NCBI RefSeq assembly: GCF_039889165.1
Contig: NZ_JAYMYY010000006.1
Location: 186,001-250,000 of the forward strand
Reading direction: 5' to 3'
Origin: Pseudocitrobacter cyperus
GTDB taxonomy: Bacteria; Pseudomonadota; Gammaproteobacteria; Enterobacterales; Enterobacteriaceae
Length of the DNA: 64,000 nt
The notes under the pieces are model-generated. The model did no database searches. It had not been told where the DNA came from and worked only from the letters and a program-made list of their open reading frames with translations. A program made the translations under genes and the position numbers. Below, piece after piece: positions 51,907 through 61,036 of this stretch. Each line of letters opens with the position of its first letter. The first letter of the stretch is position 1.

Positions 51907-52597
51907 TCCTGATAATCACCCGGAGTGGCGGAGCTGGCAGCCTGAAAATTTGCTCGGCGATGCGGTCGAAACGCCATTGCCGACGCTGGATAACACCCAG
52001 TCTGAGGCGCAACTGAAGGCTGAACTGGCGAGACTGCGCAAACAAGCGGAGCAGCAGGGGTTTTCTCAGGGGCAGCAGCAGGGCCAGGAAGAGGGGCGTA
52101 AACAGGGCTATGAGGCCGGGCTCCAGGAAGGCCGCGCGGCGGGAATGAAGCAGGGCATTGAGCAGGCGCGTCAGGAGCAGCAGGCGCTGCTGCGCCAGGC
52201 CGGAGAGTGGGTGAGCCACTTCAGGCTGGCGCTGGAAAACCTTGAAGGGCTGATCCCAGGGCGTCTGGTGCAGCTTTCGCTGACGGCGGTTCAGCAGCTA
52301 TATGGCTCTCCTGTTGCGACGGACAACCATACACTGGTGACGCAGATCCGCACCCTGCTGAAGCAGGAGCCTCTGCTGCATGGCGCCATCCAGCTCTACG
52401 TAAGCCCCGGCGAGTATGAGGCGATTGAACAAGCGCTGGGCGAGACGCTGCGTGCGATGAACTGGGAGTTGCATCAGGATCCGCAACTGGCCGCAGGCGG
52501 CTGTCGCGCGGTCTCACCGGATGTTGAAGTGGATGCCAGTATGGAGACGCGCTGGCAGGCGCTGTGTCAGTTGGCGCGTGAGGAACTGTCGCAATGA
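51893..52597 (+). CDS. fliH: flagellar export ATPase regulator FliH
   Basis: A 234-residue protein that holds FliI at the export gate. A Trp-rich N-terminus (EWRSWQP) binds FlhA/FliN. A long glutamine/glycine-rich segment (about 40-90; GQQQGQEEGRKQGYEAG) carries the GxxxG repeats typical of FliH, and a helical C-terminus follows. ATG 51893 is chosen over a GTG five codons earlier because the family's W-motif then sits 8-20 residues in. Confidence 0.93.
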   Translation: MPTFNPDNHPEWRSWQPENLLGDAVETPLPTLDNTQSEAQLKAELARLRKQAEQQGFSQGQQQGQEEGRKQGYEAGLQEGRAAGMKQGIEQARQEQQALLRQAGEWVSHFRLALENLEGLIPGRLVQLSLTAVQQLYGSPVATDNHTLVTQIRTLLKQEPLLHGAIQLYVSPGEYEAIEQALGETLRAMNWELHQDPQLAAGGCRAVSPDVEVDASMETRWQALCQLAREELSQ

Positions 52598-53958
52598 GCC
52601 AGCAGTTAAAAAAGTGGCTGGCGGCAATCGACCGCGTGGAGGCGAAACTCTCGCAGGTGCCCGACTTTCGCCAGTACGGCAAGCTGACGCGCGCAACGGG
52701 GCTGGTGATGGAGGCGGTGGGGCTCAGGCTGCCCATCGGCTCGCTGTGTATCGTGGAGCGCCAGACCGATGACGGCATCATACCGGTGGAGAGCGAAGTG
52801 GTCGGCTTCAACGGCCAGACCCTCTACCTGATGCCGCTGGAACATGTCGATGGGATCTTACCGGGGGCACGCATTTACGCGCTGCAAACGGACAGCCATA
52901 ACGGCAAACAGCTTCCCGTCGGGCCGCATCTGCTGGGGCGCGTACTCGATGCTCAGGGGCGGCCGCTGGATGGCCGTCCGGCGCCGGGAAGCCCGGTCGC
53001 CGGGCTGTTTACCCCCACGTTAAACCCGCTCCACCGTGACCCGATAAAATCGGTGCTTGATGTGGGCGTTCGGGCGATCAATGGCCTGCTGACGGTGGGG
53101 CGTGGGCAGCGTATGGGGCTGTTCGCCGGTTCCGGCGTCGGCAAAAGCGTGCTGCTCGGCATGATGGCGCGTTTCACCACCGCTGATGTGATTGTGGTGG
53201 GCCTGATTGGCGAGCGTGGGCGCGAGGTGAAGGATTTTATCGAGAATATCCTCGGTGAAGAGGGGCTGTCGCGCGCGGTGGTGGTGGCCGCGCCCGCCGA
53301 CGTTTCGCCAATTCTGCGCATGCAGGGCGCGGTATACGCCACCCGCATTGCGGAAGATTTTCGCGACCGCGGCCTGAATGTGTTGCTGATTATGGATTCC
53401 CTGACCCGCTACGCCATGGCGCAGCGCGAGGTGGCGTTAGCCATTGGCGAACCGCCAGCAACCAAAGGGTATCCGCCTTCCGTCTTTGCCCGCCTGCCAG
53501 CGCTGGTGGAGCGAACCGGTAATGGCGTGAAGGGCGGGGGATCGATCACCGCGTTTTATACGGTGCTGACGGAGGGCGACGATCAGCAGGATCCGATTGC
53601 CGATTCGGCTCGAGCGATCCTCGACGGCCATATCGTGCTGTCGCGACGCCTCGCCGAGGCCGGGCATTATCCGGCCATCGATATTGAAGCCTCCATCAGC
53701 CGTGCCATGACTGAACTGATCCCGCATGCTCAGTACCGCAAAGTTCAGCGTTTTAAGCAGTTGCTTTCTGCTTGGCAGCGCAACCGCGATCTGGTGAGCG
53801 TGGGGGCGTATGTCAAAGGTAGCGATGCGACGCTGGATCAGGCTATTGAAAAATATCCGTCGCTGGAGGCGTTTCTTCATCAGGCGATACACGAGCGCAG
53901 CGGCTATGAGGACGGCATCCGCCAGCTTTCCGGGCTGTTCCCGGACATAAAAGCGTAA
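52594..53958 (+). CDS. fliI: flagellar export ATPase FliI
   Basis: A 454-residue F1-beta-like ATPase that drives unloading of export substrates. Visible are Walker A (FAGSGVGKSVLLG), Walker B (VLLIMDSLTRYA) and the GERGREVKDF stretch. It overlaps fliH by 4 nt (ATGA). It is near E. coli FliI in length (457). Confidence 0.96.
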   Translation: MSQQLKKWLAAIDRVEAKLSQVPDFRQYGKLTRATGLVMEAVGLRLPIGSLCIVERQTDDGIIPVESEVVGFNGQTLYLMPLEHVDGILPGARIYALQTDSHNGKQLPVGPHLLGRVLDAQGRPLDGRPAPGSPVAGLFTPTLNPLHRDPIKSVLDVGVRAINGLLTVGRGQRMGLFAGSGVGKSVLLGMMARFTTADVIVVGLIGERGREVKDFIENILGEEGLSRAVVVAAPADVSPILRMQGAVYATRIAEDFRDRGLNVLLIMDSLTRYAMAQREVALAIGEPPATKGYPPSVFARLPALVERTGNGVKGGGSITAFYTVLTEGDDQQDPIADSARAILDGHIVLSRRLAEAGHYPAIDIEASISRAMTELIPHAQYRKVQRFKQLLSAWQRNRDLVSVGAYVKGSDATLDQAIEKYPSLEAFLHQAIHERSGYEDGIRQLSGLFPDIKA

Positions 53959-53971
53959 CCACGGAGGCAGG

Positions 53972-54421
53972 ATGAAGGTGAAAAACCCCATGACGTTGCT
54001 TCGCGATATGGCGGAAGAGCAACTGACGGAAACCACGCGCGCGCTGGGGGGCGCACAGCAGCAGCTTCAGCAGGCGGTGGCGCAGCATGAACAGCTTCAG
54101 CACTACGAGCAGGAGTACCAGCAATCCCTGCGTCAGGGAATGATGGACAGCGGGATGTCGGTGGCGGATCTGGTGAATCATCAGTCGTTTATTTTGTCGC
54201 TGAAACAGGTGGTGAAGCAGCAGGAAGGCCATGTTGACGCCTGCGGGAAAGCGGTTGATCAGGTCAAAGAGAACTGGCTGCAAAACAAGCAGCGCCTGAA
54301 TGCATTTGAAACGTTAATTGACCGACGCGCAGCGGCGCAGGCGCTGGTGCAAAGCCGACATGAACAGAAGCTGATGGATGAATTTGCCCAGCGCGCAGGA
54401 CAGAAGAGAGAAAGACTATGA
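53972..54421 (+). CDS. fliJ: flagellar export chaperone/stalk protein FliJ
   Basis: A 149-residue antiparallel coiled-coil (about 10-140) that sits in the FliI hexamer and passes chaperones to FlhA. Similar to E. coli FliJ in length (147) and its C-terminal KLMDEFAQRAG. GGAGG at 53963-53967 precedes the start. It overlaps fliK by 4 nt. Confidence 0.92.
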   Translation: MKVKNPMTLLRDMAEEQLTETTRALGGAQQQLQQAVAQHEQLQHYEQEYQQSLRQGMMDSGMSVADLVNHQSFILSLKQVVKQQEGHVDACGKAVDQVKENWLQNKQRLNAFETLIDRRAAAQALVQSRHEQKLMDEFAQRAGQKRERL

Positions 54422-55542
54422 ATATTGATCTTGCCACCCTGCTACTGGGTGGAACGCAGGGCAAAGGGAAGGCGGGGCTGCTTAATGATGAGGGCTTCAG
54501 CCTGGCGCTGGATGAGAAACTGGCGTCCCTGAGCGCGCTCTTTCCTGGCCTCGAGCCCGAGGTGCTGGCAGCCTTGCCCGAAACGGCACTGGCAGCCTTG
54601 CCCGAAACGGCACTGGCAGACTTGCCGGAAACGGCGCTACCAGACATCGCTTTACCCGCGAACCTGTTGCCCGAGCAGCCAACCGATGACGTGGTCGTGG
54701 CTGACGAGGAAGAGGGCACCGCTCTGCTACTGACGGCGATGCCGGGGCTGGCGGAAGCGCTGCAGGGTGTGACGCTTACCGAGGGCGAGGGGGAAGAGAG
54801 CCCGCAGTGGCAGTTGCAGCAACTGGTTGCCCGCAACGTGGCGGGCGGTGAACCCAGAGTGCAGGCGGCAGCCGGACAGGTGAACGCGGAAAAACCAGCC
54901 GGGCAAACGGGAAAACTGGCCTCGCCGCTGACGATGGCGGATAAAACGCCGCTGGCAACCTCTGGCGCGTTGAGCGCGCAATCTACGCCCGTCGCCAGCG
55001 AGACTATCGCAACCGCGGAGATGCCAGCCAGCCCAACGGCCAGCGCGATAGCGCTGCCCGCGGCGGTGCGTACCAGCGTCGCCCATGCACCGCAGCAGGT
55101 CGTCACCGTCAATCACCCGCCGGAAACGCCGGAGTGGAAACAATCGGTCAGCCAGCATATCGCTATCTTTAGCCGCAACGGGCTGCACAGCGCGGAGATC
55201 CGCCTGCATCCTGAAGATTTGGGGGCGCTGCAAATTACCCTGCGCGTCCAGCAGGAGCAGGCGCAGATCCATATCGTCAGCGAACATGCTCATGTGCGCC
55301 ACGCCATGGAGCAGGCTCTGCCGCAACTGCGCGCCGCCATGGCGGAGTCGGGTATTCAGCTCGGCGAGGCAAACGTCAGCGCGGATGCGCAGCCGGGGGC
55401 GTCGGGCGAGAAAGGAGAAAACGCGCCTTCTGAGCAGCAGGCGAGCGGCGAAAATGACGAACTACAGGATGTTGATGACAATGTGCCAACCTTATTAACA
55501 ACCACTCCCGGAAATATATACGGCATTAACACGTTTGCCTGA
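54418..55542 (+). CDS. fliK: flagellar hook-length control protein FliK
   Basis: A 374-residue exported molecular ruler. The low-complexity Ala/Pro/Glu-rich N-terminal two-thirds is typical, and the C-terminal FliK_C domain (about 255-345; LHSAEIRLHPEDLGALQITL) binds FlhB for the specificity switch. Residues about 51-74 hold three copies of an LPETALA unit, reflecting a 24-bp DNA repeat, so ruler length may vary. It closes the fliFGHIJK run. Confidence 0.93.
   Translation: MNIDLATLLLGGTQGKGKAGLLNDEGFSLALDEKLASLSALFPGLEPEVLAALPETALAALPETALADLPETALPDIALPANLLPEQPTDDVVVADEEEGTALLLTAMPGLAEALQGVTLTEGEGEESPQWQLQQLVARNVAGGEPRVQAAAGQVNAEKPAGQTGKLASPLTMADKTPLATSGALSAQSTPVASETIATAEMPASPTASAIALPAAVRTSVAHAPQQVVTVNHPPETPEWKQSVSQHIAIFSRNGLHSAEIRLHPEDLGALQITLRVQQEQAQIHIVSEHAHVRHAMEQALPQLRAAMAESGIQLGEANVSADAQPGASGEKGENAPSEQQASGENDELQDVDDNVPTLLTTTPGNIYGINTFA
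54568..54639 (+). repeat. 24-bp tandem repeat within fliK (3 units)
   Basis: Two identical 24-bp units (54568-54591, 54592-54615) and a third with four changes (54616-54639), each coding for A-A/D-LPETAL. The repeat is in frame. It may vary by slippage or unequal crossing-over. Confidence 0.9.
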
Positions 55543-55671
55543 AACCCGGAATTGCCTTCAGGAATGAAATTTTATCGCCTGATTATCCGGGTGATTAAAT
55601 GGACTACAATGTCCGCCATATTGGTCAGAGGGTAATTGAGTACCCTCACTTATTTATCAGGTGTACGTTCA
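55543..55671 (+). promoter_or_regulatory. fliK-fliL gap with hairpin and probable fliL promoter
   Basis: 129 bp separate the two runs, as in E. coli where fliL starts its own FlhDC-dependent operon. TACAAT (55605-55610) could be a -10. A perfect 7-bp stem GAGGGTA/TACCCTC (55628-55634 with 55641-55647) lies 25 nt before the fliL start. Confidence 0.45.
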
Positions 55672-56178
55672 ATGAGTAATAAAAATAAAAAGGTCGCCGG
55701 TGGCGGAGGGTCTCGCTCGCTTCTGATGACGTTCATGTTTTTGACTGCGGTTGTAGCGTGCGGATTTTCGGGCTACCTGTTCTGGGAAATGAAATTTGCC
55801 AAACCAGCAGAAGTGGCTGTAGAAGGCGACGTTAAACCTCTGGCCGCGCCAGTGCAGGTTGAACCGCTGTATGCGTCGATGAGTACCTTTACCGTCAGCC
55901 TGAAACCGACGGCAAATGAAGCCGACCGCGTTTTATATCTCGGCTTATCGATTCGGGTTGCGGAAGCACAGTCGCTGGCGATTCTGGAAAAATATTTACC
56001 GGAATATCGCAGCCGTCTTTTTATGTTGCTGACTCACCAGACCTATGAAGATTTAGCGACAGATGAAGGAAAACGTCGCCTGATTAACGCTATTCAGGGT
56101 GAACTGGATAAACCGCTGGCATTTAACCAGTCTATTCGTGTCACTGATGTCCTTATTAACGAATTTATTCTGCGGTAA
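55672..56178 (+). CDS. fliL: flagellar basal body-associated protein FliL
   Basis: A 168-residue single-pass membrane protein (basic N-tail MSNKNKKV, TM about 17-38) with a periplasmic domain that forms rings around stators and supports torque. ATG 55672 matches the family start; an upstream codon 12 residues earlier is rejected. fliM follows after 5 nt. Confidence 0.92.
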   Translation: MSNKNKKVAGGGGSRSLLMTFMFLTAVVACGFSGYLFWEMKFAKPAEVAVEGDVKPLAAPVQVEPLYASMSTFTVSLKPTANEADRVLYLGLSIRVAEAQSLAILEKYLPEYRSRLFMLLTHQTYEDLATDEGKRRLINAIQGELDKPLAFNQSIRVTDVLINEFILR

Positions 56179-56183
56179 TTATT

Positions 56184-57176
56184 ATGGCTGACAGCTTTTT
56201 ATCACAGGATGAGATCGATCGGTTGCTGAATGCAGATGCCGACAGCAATAGCGATCTCCAGAACAACCGCAGCGATGCCGGAATAAAACCCTACGATCCG
56301 CATACGCAGCGTCGGGTGATCCGCGAACGTCTGCACTCGCTGGAAATTATCAACGAACGCTTTGCACGTCAGTTCCGTATGGGGCTTTTTAATTTGCTGC
56401 GCCGTAGCCCGGATATTACCGCGGGAAATATTAAGATTCAGCCGTATCACGAGTTTGCCCGTAACCTGCCGGTGCCGACAAACCTGAACCTGCTGCACCT
56501 TAACCCGCTGCGCGGCACTTCGCTGATGGCGCTTTCGCCGGGGCTGGTGTTTATGGCCGTGGATAACCTGTTTGGCGGCGATGGTCGTTTTCCGACGAAA
56601 GCCGATGGCCGGGAATTTACTCCCACCGAACAGCGCGTAATTCACCGCATGCTATCGATGGCGCGCGAAGCATATGAATTTGCCTGGAGCTCGATTTATA
56701 AAATCAAAACGGAATATATCCGTTCAGAAATCCAGGTGAAATTTACCAATATCACCTCATCGCCTAATGATGTGGTGGTGACGACGCCGTTCTCCGTCGA
56801 AATTGGTTCACATCGCGGGGAGTTCAATATCTGTATCCCTTTCAGCACCATCGAGCCATTGCGCGAGTTGCTGAGTAACCCGCCGATGGATAACTCCCGG
56901 CAGGAAGACTCCCAGTGGCGTGGTCTGCTGGCCAGTCAGATGCGCGAAACGGAGCTGGAGCTGACGGCGCGTTTTGCCGATATCGGCACCCGGCTGTCGA
57001 ATGTGATGCAGATGAAAAAAGGCGATGTCATTACGCTTGATAAGCAGGAGTTTATCGAAGCAAGCGTGGGTGGCGTCCCGGTCTTCACGGCCAAATACGG
57101 TGCCGTTAACAATCAATATGCCCTGAAGGTCGAGCAAATCATGCAGCCTTCATTACTATCATTAAACAAGGAGTAA
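56184..57176 (+). CDS. fliM: flagellar motor switch protein FliM
   Basis: A 330-residue C-ring protein. The CheY-P-binding peptide is at the extreme N-terminus (DSFLSQDEIDRLLN). The middle CheC-like domain (about 50-230) and C-terminal SpoA domain (about 250-330) bind FliG and FliN. Start at 56184 follows the fliL stop by 5 nt. Confidence 0.96.
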   Translation: MADSFLSQDEIDRLLNADADSNSDLQNNRSDAGIKPYDPHTQRRVIRERLHSLEIINERFARQFRMGLFNLLRRSPDITAGNIKIQPYHEFARNLPVPTNLNLLHLNPLRGTSLMALSPGLVFMAVDNLFGGDGRFPTKADGREFTPTEQRVIHRMLSMAREAYEFAWSSIYKIKTEYIRSEIQVKFTNITSSPNDVVVTTPFSVEIGSHRGEFNICIPFSTIEPLRELLSNPPMDNSRQEDSQWRGLLASQMRETELELTARFADIGTRLSNVMQMKKGDVITLDKQEFIEASVGGVPVFTAKYGAVNNQYALKVEQIMQPSLLSLNKE

Positions 57177-57183
57177 TTTCCCC

Positions 57184-57567
57184 ATGAGCGACAATAACAC
57201 CTCATCGGGTTCTGGCGATCAGTCCATCGATAATCTTTGGGGCGATGCAATGACCGAACAGCACGCGGCGGGAATTACCGACACAACGGCTGCACCACAA
57301 TTTTCTGACGAGATGAATCTGATCCTGGATATTCCGGTCAAAATGACCGTGGAGCTGGGACGCACCAAGATGACCATTAAAGAACTGCTGCGCTTAAGCC
57401 AGGGGTCAGTTGTGTCACTGGACGGGCTGGCGGGTGAACCGCTGGATATTCTGATCAACGGTTATCTGATTGCTCAGGGTGAAGTGGTGGTGGTCTCCGA
57501 TAAATTCGGCATCCGTATTACGGATATCATTACCCCATCTGAACGCATGCACCGTCTGAGCCGCTAA
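57184..57567 (+). CDS. fliN: flagellar motor switch protein FliN
   Basis: A 127-residue C-ring protein: a variable acidic N-terminal (about 1-45) and a SpoA domain (VKMTVELGRTKMTIKELLRL; GEPLDILINGYLIAQGEVVVV). E. coli FliN is 137. It binds FliH for export docking. It overlaps fliO by 1 nt (TAATG). Confidence 0.95.
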   Translation: MSDNNTSSGSGDQSIDNLWGDAMTEQHAAGITDTTAAPQFSDEMNLILDIPVKMTVELGRTKMTIKELLRLSQGSVVSLDGLAGEPLDILINGYLIAQGEVVVVSDKFGIRITDIITPSERMHRLSR

Positions 57568-57935
57568 TGAACGCCACTGATTCACTTCCGGCTACAAGCT
57601 CGGTATTTATGACGGTCAGCGGCGCGCTGGCGCTGATTGTTTTGCTGCTGGTGGTGCTGGCGTGGGTGACACGTCGCAGCGGCCTGGCGCGTCGGCTGAA
57701 TGACGCCCGGGGAAACATGACGCTGGTGGCGACCCAGTCGCTGGGGCCGCGTGAGCGCCTGGTGCTTGTCGATGTCGGTGAACAGCGTTTAGTGCTGGGC
57801 GTCACCGCTTCGCAGATAACCTGTCTCGCCACTCAGGCTCGCCCGGAGAACGCAGTGCAGGAAACGGCTCCGACGGCCTTCCCGCTGATGCTCGACAAGC
57901 TGCGCCAGAAGTACCGTCCGGGAGGTGAACAGTGA
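57567..57935 (+). CDS. fliO: flagellar export gate assembly protein FliO
   Basis: A 122-residue single-pass protein (TM about 18-38, SGALALIVLLLVVLAWV) with a cytoplasmic tail that helps FliP assemble. Family conservation is weak, but the context (fliN-O-P), size and the LGPRERLVLVDVGEQRLVLGVT segment are diagnostic. It overlaps fliP by 3 nt (GTGA). Confidence 0.92.
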   Translation: MNATDSLPATSSVFMTVSGALALIVLLLVVLAWVTRRSGLARRLNDARGNMTLVATQSLGPRERLVLVDVGEQRLVLGVTASQITCLATQARPENAVQETAPTAFPLMLDKLRQKYRPGGEQ

Positions 57936-58672
57936 GTCGTCGGATGCTGCGGCTGCTTCTCGCCATCAGCCTGATGCTGCCTGCCGCCTGCGCGATGGCG
58001 GCAAACGCGGACATTACGCTCGGCCAGCCAGCGGGTGACGGCGGCTGGACGCTGCCGGTGCAAACCCTGCTGCTGCTCAGCGGATTTACCTTTATCCCTG
58101 CCGTACTGCTGATGATGACCGGGTTTACCCGCATCATCATTGTACTGGGCTTAATGCGTAACGCGCTCGGCACGCCGACCGCGCCGCCGAACCAGGTGTT
58201 GGTAGGCCTGTCGCTGTTTTTGACCTTCTTTGTGATGGCGCCGGTGTTCAGCCAGATCTACGAAAAAGCCTGGCAGCCGTTGCAGGAAAATAAAATCACC
58301 ATGGAGGCCGCGCTGGCGGAAGGGGTGAAGCCGCTACGCGCCTTTATGCTCGACCAGACCCGCGAAAGCGATCTGGCGATGTTTGCCCGCATTGCAAAAA
58401 CGCCGGACATCGCCTCACCGGAAGAGGTGCCGCTCAGTATTCTGGTGCCCGCGTTTATTACCAGCGAACTGAAAACCGCTTTTCAGATTGGCTTTACCAT
58501 CTTTATTCCGTTCCTGATTATCGATCTGGTGGTGGCGAGCATTTTGATGGCGCTGGGGATGATGATGGTTCCGCCAACCACCATTGCACTACCGTTCAAG
58601 CTGATGTTGTTTGTGCTGGTCGACGGCTGGCAACTGCTCGTGGGCTCGCTGGCCCAGAGTTTTTACAGTTAG
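57932..58672 (+). CDS. fliP: flagellar export gate protein FliP
   Basis: A 246-residue gate-core protein with a cleaved signal peptide (about 1-24, CAMAA-NA) and four helices (FTRIIIVLGLMRNALGTP; the C-terminal PFKLMLFVLVDGW). It starts with GTG. E. coli FliP is 245. FliQ follows after 9 nt. Confidence 0.95.
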   Translation: MSRRMLRLLLAISLMLPAACAMAANADITLGQPAGDGGWTLPVQTLLLLSGFTFIPAVLLMMTGFTRIIIVLGLMRNALGTPTAPPNQVLVGLSLFLTFFVMAPVFSQIYEKAWQPLQENKITMEAALAEGVKPLRAFMLDQTRESDLAMFARIAKTPDIASPEEVPLSILVPAFITSELKTAFQIGFTIFIPFLIIDLVVASILMALGMMMVPPTTIALPFKLMLFVLVDGWQLLVGSLAQSFYS

Positions 58673-58681
58673 GAGATTCAC

Positions 58682-58951
58682 ATGACCCCTGAAAGCGTAA
58701 TGGTCATTGGCATGCAGGCCATTAAAGTGGGGCTGATGGTTTCGGGCCCGCTGTTGCTGGCGGCGCTGGTGACGGGCCTGATTATCAGTATTTTGCAGGC
58801 CGCGACGCAGGTCAACGAAATGACCATGACCTTCATCCCGAAAATCCTGATGATCGTCGGCATCGCGGTGGCGCTTGGCCCGTGGATGATGAAGATCTTT
58901 ATTGAATATACCCGCTCGGTCTTTGCCAGCCTGCCTTATGTGATCGGCTGA
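58682..58951 (+). CDS. fliQ: flagellar export gate protein FliQ
   Basis: An 89-residue two-helix subunit of the FliPQR gate (VSGPLLLAALVTGLIISILQAATQVNEMT, then TFIPKI). Same length as E. coli FliQ (89). It overlaps fliR by 1 nt (TGATG). Confidence 0.95.
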   Translation: MTPESVMVIGMQAIKVGLMVSGPLLLAALVTGLIISILQAATQVNEMTMTFIPKILMIVGIAVALGPWMMKIFIEYTRSVFASLPYVIG

Positions 58952-59730
58952 TGGCCTTTGGACTTCCCCTCGATCAGCTCTACGGGCTGGTCAGTCACTA
59001 TTTCTTTATCCTGGTGCGTCTGGGCGCGTTGTTGCATGTGGCGCCGATCTTCGGTGAGAAAAGCATCAGCACCCGGTTGCGGATGTGCCTTGCGCTGCTG
59101 ACGGCTATCCTCATCGGCGGTACGCTGCCGGATGCGCAGGTCGGGCTCTACTCCTGGGAAGGGGTGTGGGTCACAGCGAAGCAGGTTATTATCGGCGCGG
59201 CGATGGGGCTGACGCTGCAGTTGCTCTTTGCCGCCGTGCGTATGTCCGGCGAGATTATTGGCATGCAGATGGGGCTGTCGTTCGCTACCTTCTTCGATCC
59301 CGGCGCCGGTAATAGCCCCGTCATTTCCCGTTTTCTCAATCTGTTGGTAACGCTGCTGTTTCTGGCGTTTAACGGTCATCTCTGGCTGCTGGCGCTGCTG
59401 GCTGAATCATTCCAGACCCTGCCGATTAACGCCACGCCGCTGCATGCGGGCGGTTTTCTCTATCTGGTGACTCACGCAGGGATTATCTTCAGCCAGGGGC
59501 TGATGCTGGGGCTACCTATCATTGCGCTGCTGCTGTGCATCAACTTCATCCTCGGGTTGTTAAACCGCCTGACGCCGCAGCTTTCCGTCTTTGTTATCGG
59601 CTTCCCGCTTACGCTTACCTTCGGCATGCTGGCGCTATTCCTGATTGCCCAAACGCTGGCACCATTCTTTGAGCGCCTGATGGCCCTGGGGTTTGATAAC
59701 CTGGCCGGGCTGCTTCAGGCGCTGGTGTAG
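58951..59730 (+). CDS. fliR: flagellar export gate protein FliR
   Basis: A 259-residue six-helix gate protein (PIFGEKSISTRLRM near the N-terminus; GLSFATFFDPGAGNSP; NRLTPQLSVFVIGFPLT). E. coli FliR is 261. It ends the fliLMNOPQR run. The FidL-like gene on the opposite strand ends 6 bp beyond, with no visible terminator. Confidence 0.94.
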   Translation: MAFGLPLDQLYGLVSHYFFILVRLGALLHVAPIFGEKSISTRLRMCLALLTAILIGGTLPDAQVGLYSWEGVWVTAKQVIIGAAMGLTLQLLFAAVRMSGEIIGMQMGLSFATFFDPGAGNSPVISRFLNLLVTLLFLAFNGHLWLLALLAESFQTLPINATPLHAGGFLYLVTHAGIIFSQGLMLGLPIIALLLCINFILGLLNRLTPQLSVFVIGFPLTLTFGMLALFLIAQTLAPFFERLMALGFDNLAGLLQALV

Positions 59731-59736
59731 CGAGGG

Positions 59737-60261
59737 TTAATTGGTGCAGGCAATACGGGCGACGGTCTCCGTGCCCGAGGCCAGCACGCGGTTGTCCAGC
59801 AGATAGAGCGTGCTGGTGGCCACTTCGCCAGGCAGGATTTGCGGGAAGATATAGTCCCTGATGTCCCGATCGCTGCTCTGATCGCCCAGTTTACGATGCT
59901 GGCTTTCGACCGTCAGTTGGATCCGTTTACCGCTAAAATCGACGCCAAAGCGCACTTCGCGATTCACCGCCGTTGGGCGACCCTCAAGCTTACCGTCTTT
60001 AAAATGACTGATGCTGCCGATATAGGTTGAATGGCCGTTGAACATATCGTCGCGGTAAGAGCGGTAGATGCCGCGGGCAAGCGTCGCATTGTTATCATCC
60101 ACAATGGTGTAATAGGAGGTCGGCGCAATGCACACCGCCTTGTACGGCGAGGTAGAGAAGGCATAAAACGCCATCCCGCCCAGCCCGATCGCCATACCGC
60201 CAAGAAACAGCAGGGTCAGCGGGGATTTAATAATGGCGAAAATAGAACGATTCGCAGTCAT
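59737..60261 (-). CDS. FidL-like membrane protein
   Basis: A 174-residue protein with one N-terminal membrane helix (about 14-35) and a periplasmic domain with a few short motifs (YYTIVDDNNATLARGIYRSY; ESQHRK). It resembles FidL-like proteins found next to ToxR-type regulators, where they may modulate the partner's periplasmic domain. The gene starts 35 nt before the end of the upstream regulator gene, hence translational coupling. AAGGA precedes the start. Function is not established. Confidence 0.65.
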   Translation of the reverse strand: MTANRSIFAIIKSPLTLLFLGGMAIGLGGMAFYAFSTSPYKAVCIAPTSYYTIVDDNNATLARGIYRSYRDDMFNGHSTYIGSISHFKDGKLEGRPTAVNREVRFGVDFSGKRIQLTVESQHRKLGDQSSDRDIRDYIFPQILPGEVATSTLYLLDNRVLASGTETVARIACTN

Positions 60262-61036
60262 TCCCTGAATCCTTAAAGAGTTGCTGGCAGGCGATAAGGC
60301 CCTGGAATTTACTCATTTTCTCTGACCCGGTTGTTACGTACAGCACACCTGCCGGTTTTTCAGAGGGGCGTTTTGCCAGTACGTGTTGGGTGTAGGTTTG
60401 CAGCGTGGATTCAATCAGCGCCCGTTGCTCCTGTTTATCCGTTTGCACCATCACCACGGTGTTGGGCGGAATACCCGGCCCATCCCAGCGCACGAAGTTT
60501 ATGGGCTGGGGGCTTAAATCGAAAACGCTGCGCAGAACCATCGCCAGCGCGATGCCCGTTAACAGCCCGCCCAGCGTGATGAGTATCCGTGGCGCTATCT
60601 TGCTGTGCGGGCGCGCGGGCGGCGTTATTTCTTCAGCAGGCGTGGGGCGTTCCTCGGCTTCCGGCGGCGCTGTTGGCGGTACTGTGGGGGCTGGCAGGGG
60701 GTCACTGTCGGCATCGCGCACGATAAGACGATAGCCGCTGCGCGTGACGGCGAGCAGTGTAATGGCGTCCTGCATATCCAGTTGGACGAATGCGCGCCGT
60801 AGTTTGGTTATCATGACCCGGACGCTATTATCTGTCACTTCAACGCCGGCGCTGCGCCAGCCGATATCCATCAACTGTTCCTGAGAGAGTACCTCTCCGC
60901 CCGCATCGATCAGTGCGGCAAGACACAGACATGCGCTTTGCGGCAGAGTGACGGACGCTTCATTGTCGGTGCGGGCGAGGACGCGTGTCTGGAGATCCAG
61001 CGTGATTAACGATCCAATCGCAATGTTATTAATCAT
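60227..61036 (-). CDS. ToxR/CadC-type transmembrane transcription regulator
   Basis: A 269-residue membrane-bound regulator. Residues about 1-110 form an OmpR-type winged helix (LSQEQLMDIGWRSAGVEVTDNSVRVMITKLRRAF with the conserved YRL end). A Pro/Glu-rich linker (about 114-142) follows, then a single TM (about 148-170) and a periplasmic C-terminus with two Cys (ACQQL, DCESF) that could form a sensing disulfide. It is paired with the FidL-like gene. It lies beside the flagellar cluster and may regulate adhesion or motility genes (inference). Confidence 0.75.
   Translation of the reverse strand: MINNIAIGSLITLDLQTRVLARTDNEASVTLPQSACLCLAALIDAGGEVLSQEQLMDIGWRSAGVEVTDNSVRVMITKLRRAFVQLDMQDAITLLAVTRSGYRLIVRDADSDPLPAPTVPPTAPPEAEERPTPAEEITPPARPHSKIAPRILITLGGLLTGIALAMVLRSVFDLSPQPINFVRWDGPGIPPNTVVMVQTDKQEQRALIESTLQTYTQHVLAKRPSEKPAGVLYVTTGSEKMSKFQGLIACQQLFKDSGNDCESFYFRHY

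Noticed and set aside
54568..54639. Tandem repeat considered as a CRISPR-like array
   Set aside because: Units are contiguous without spacers and in frame with FliK.
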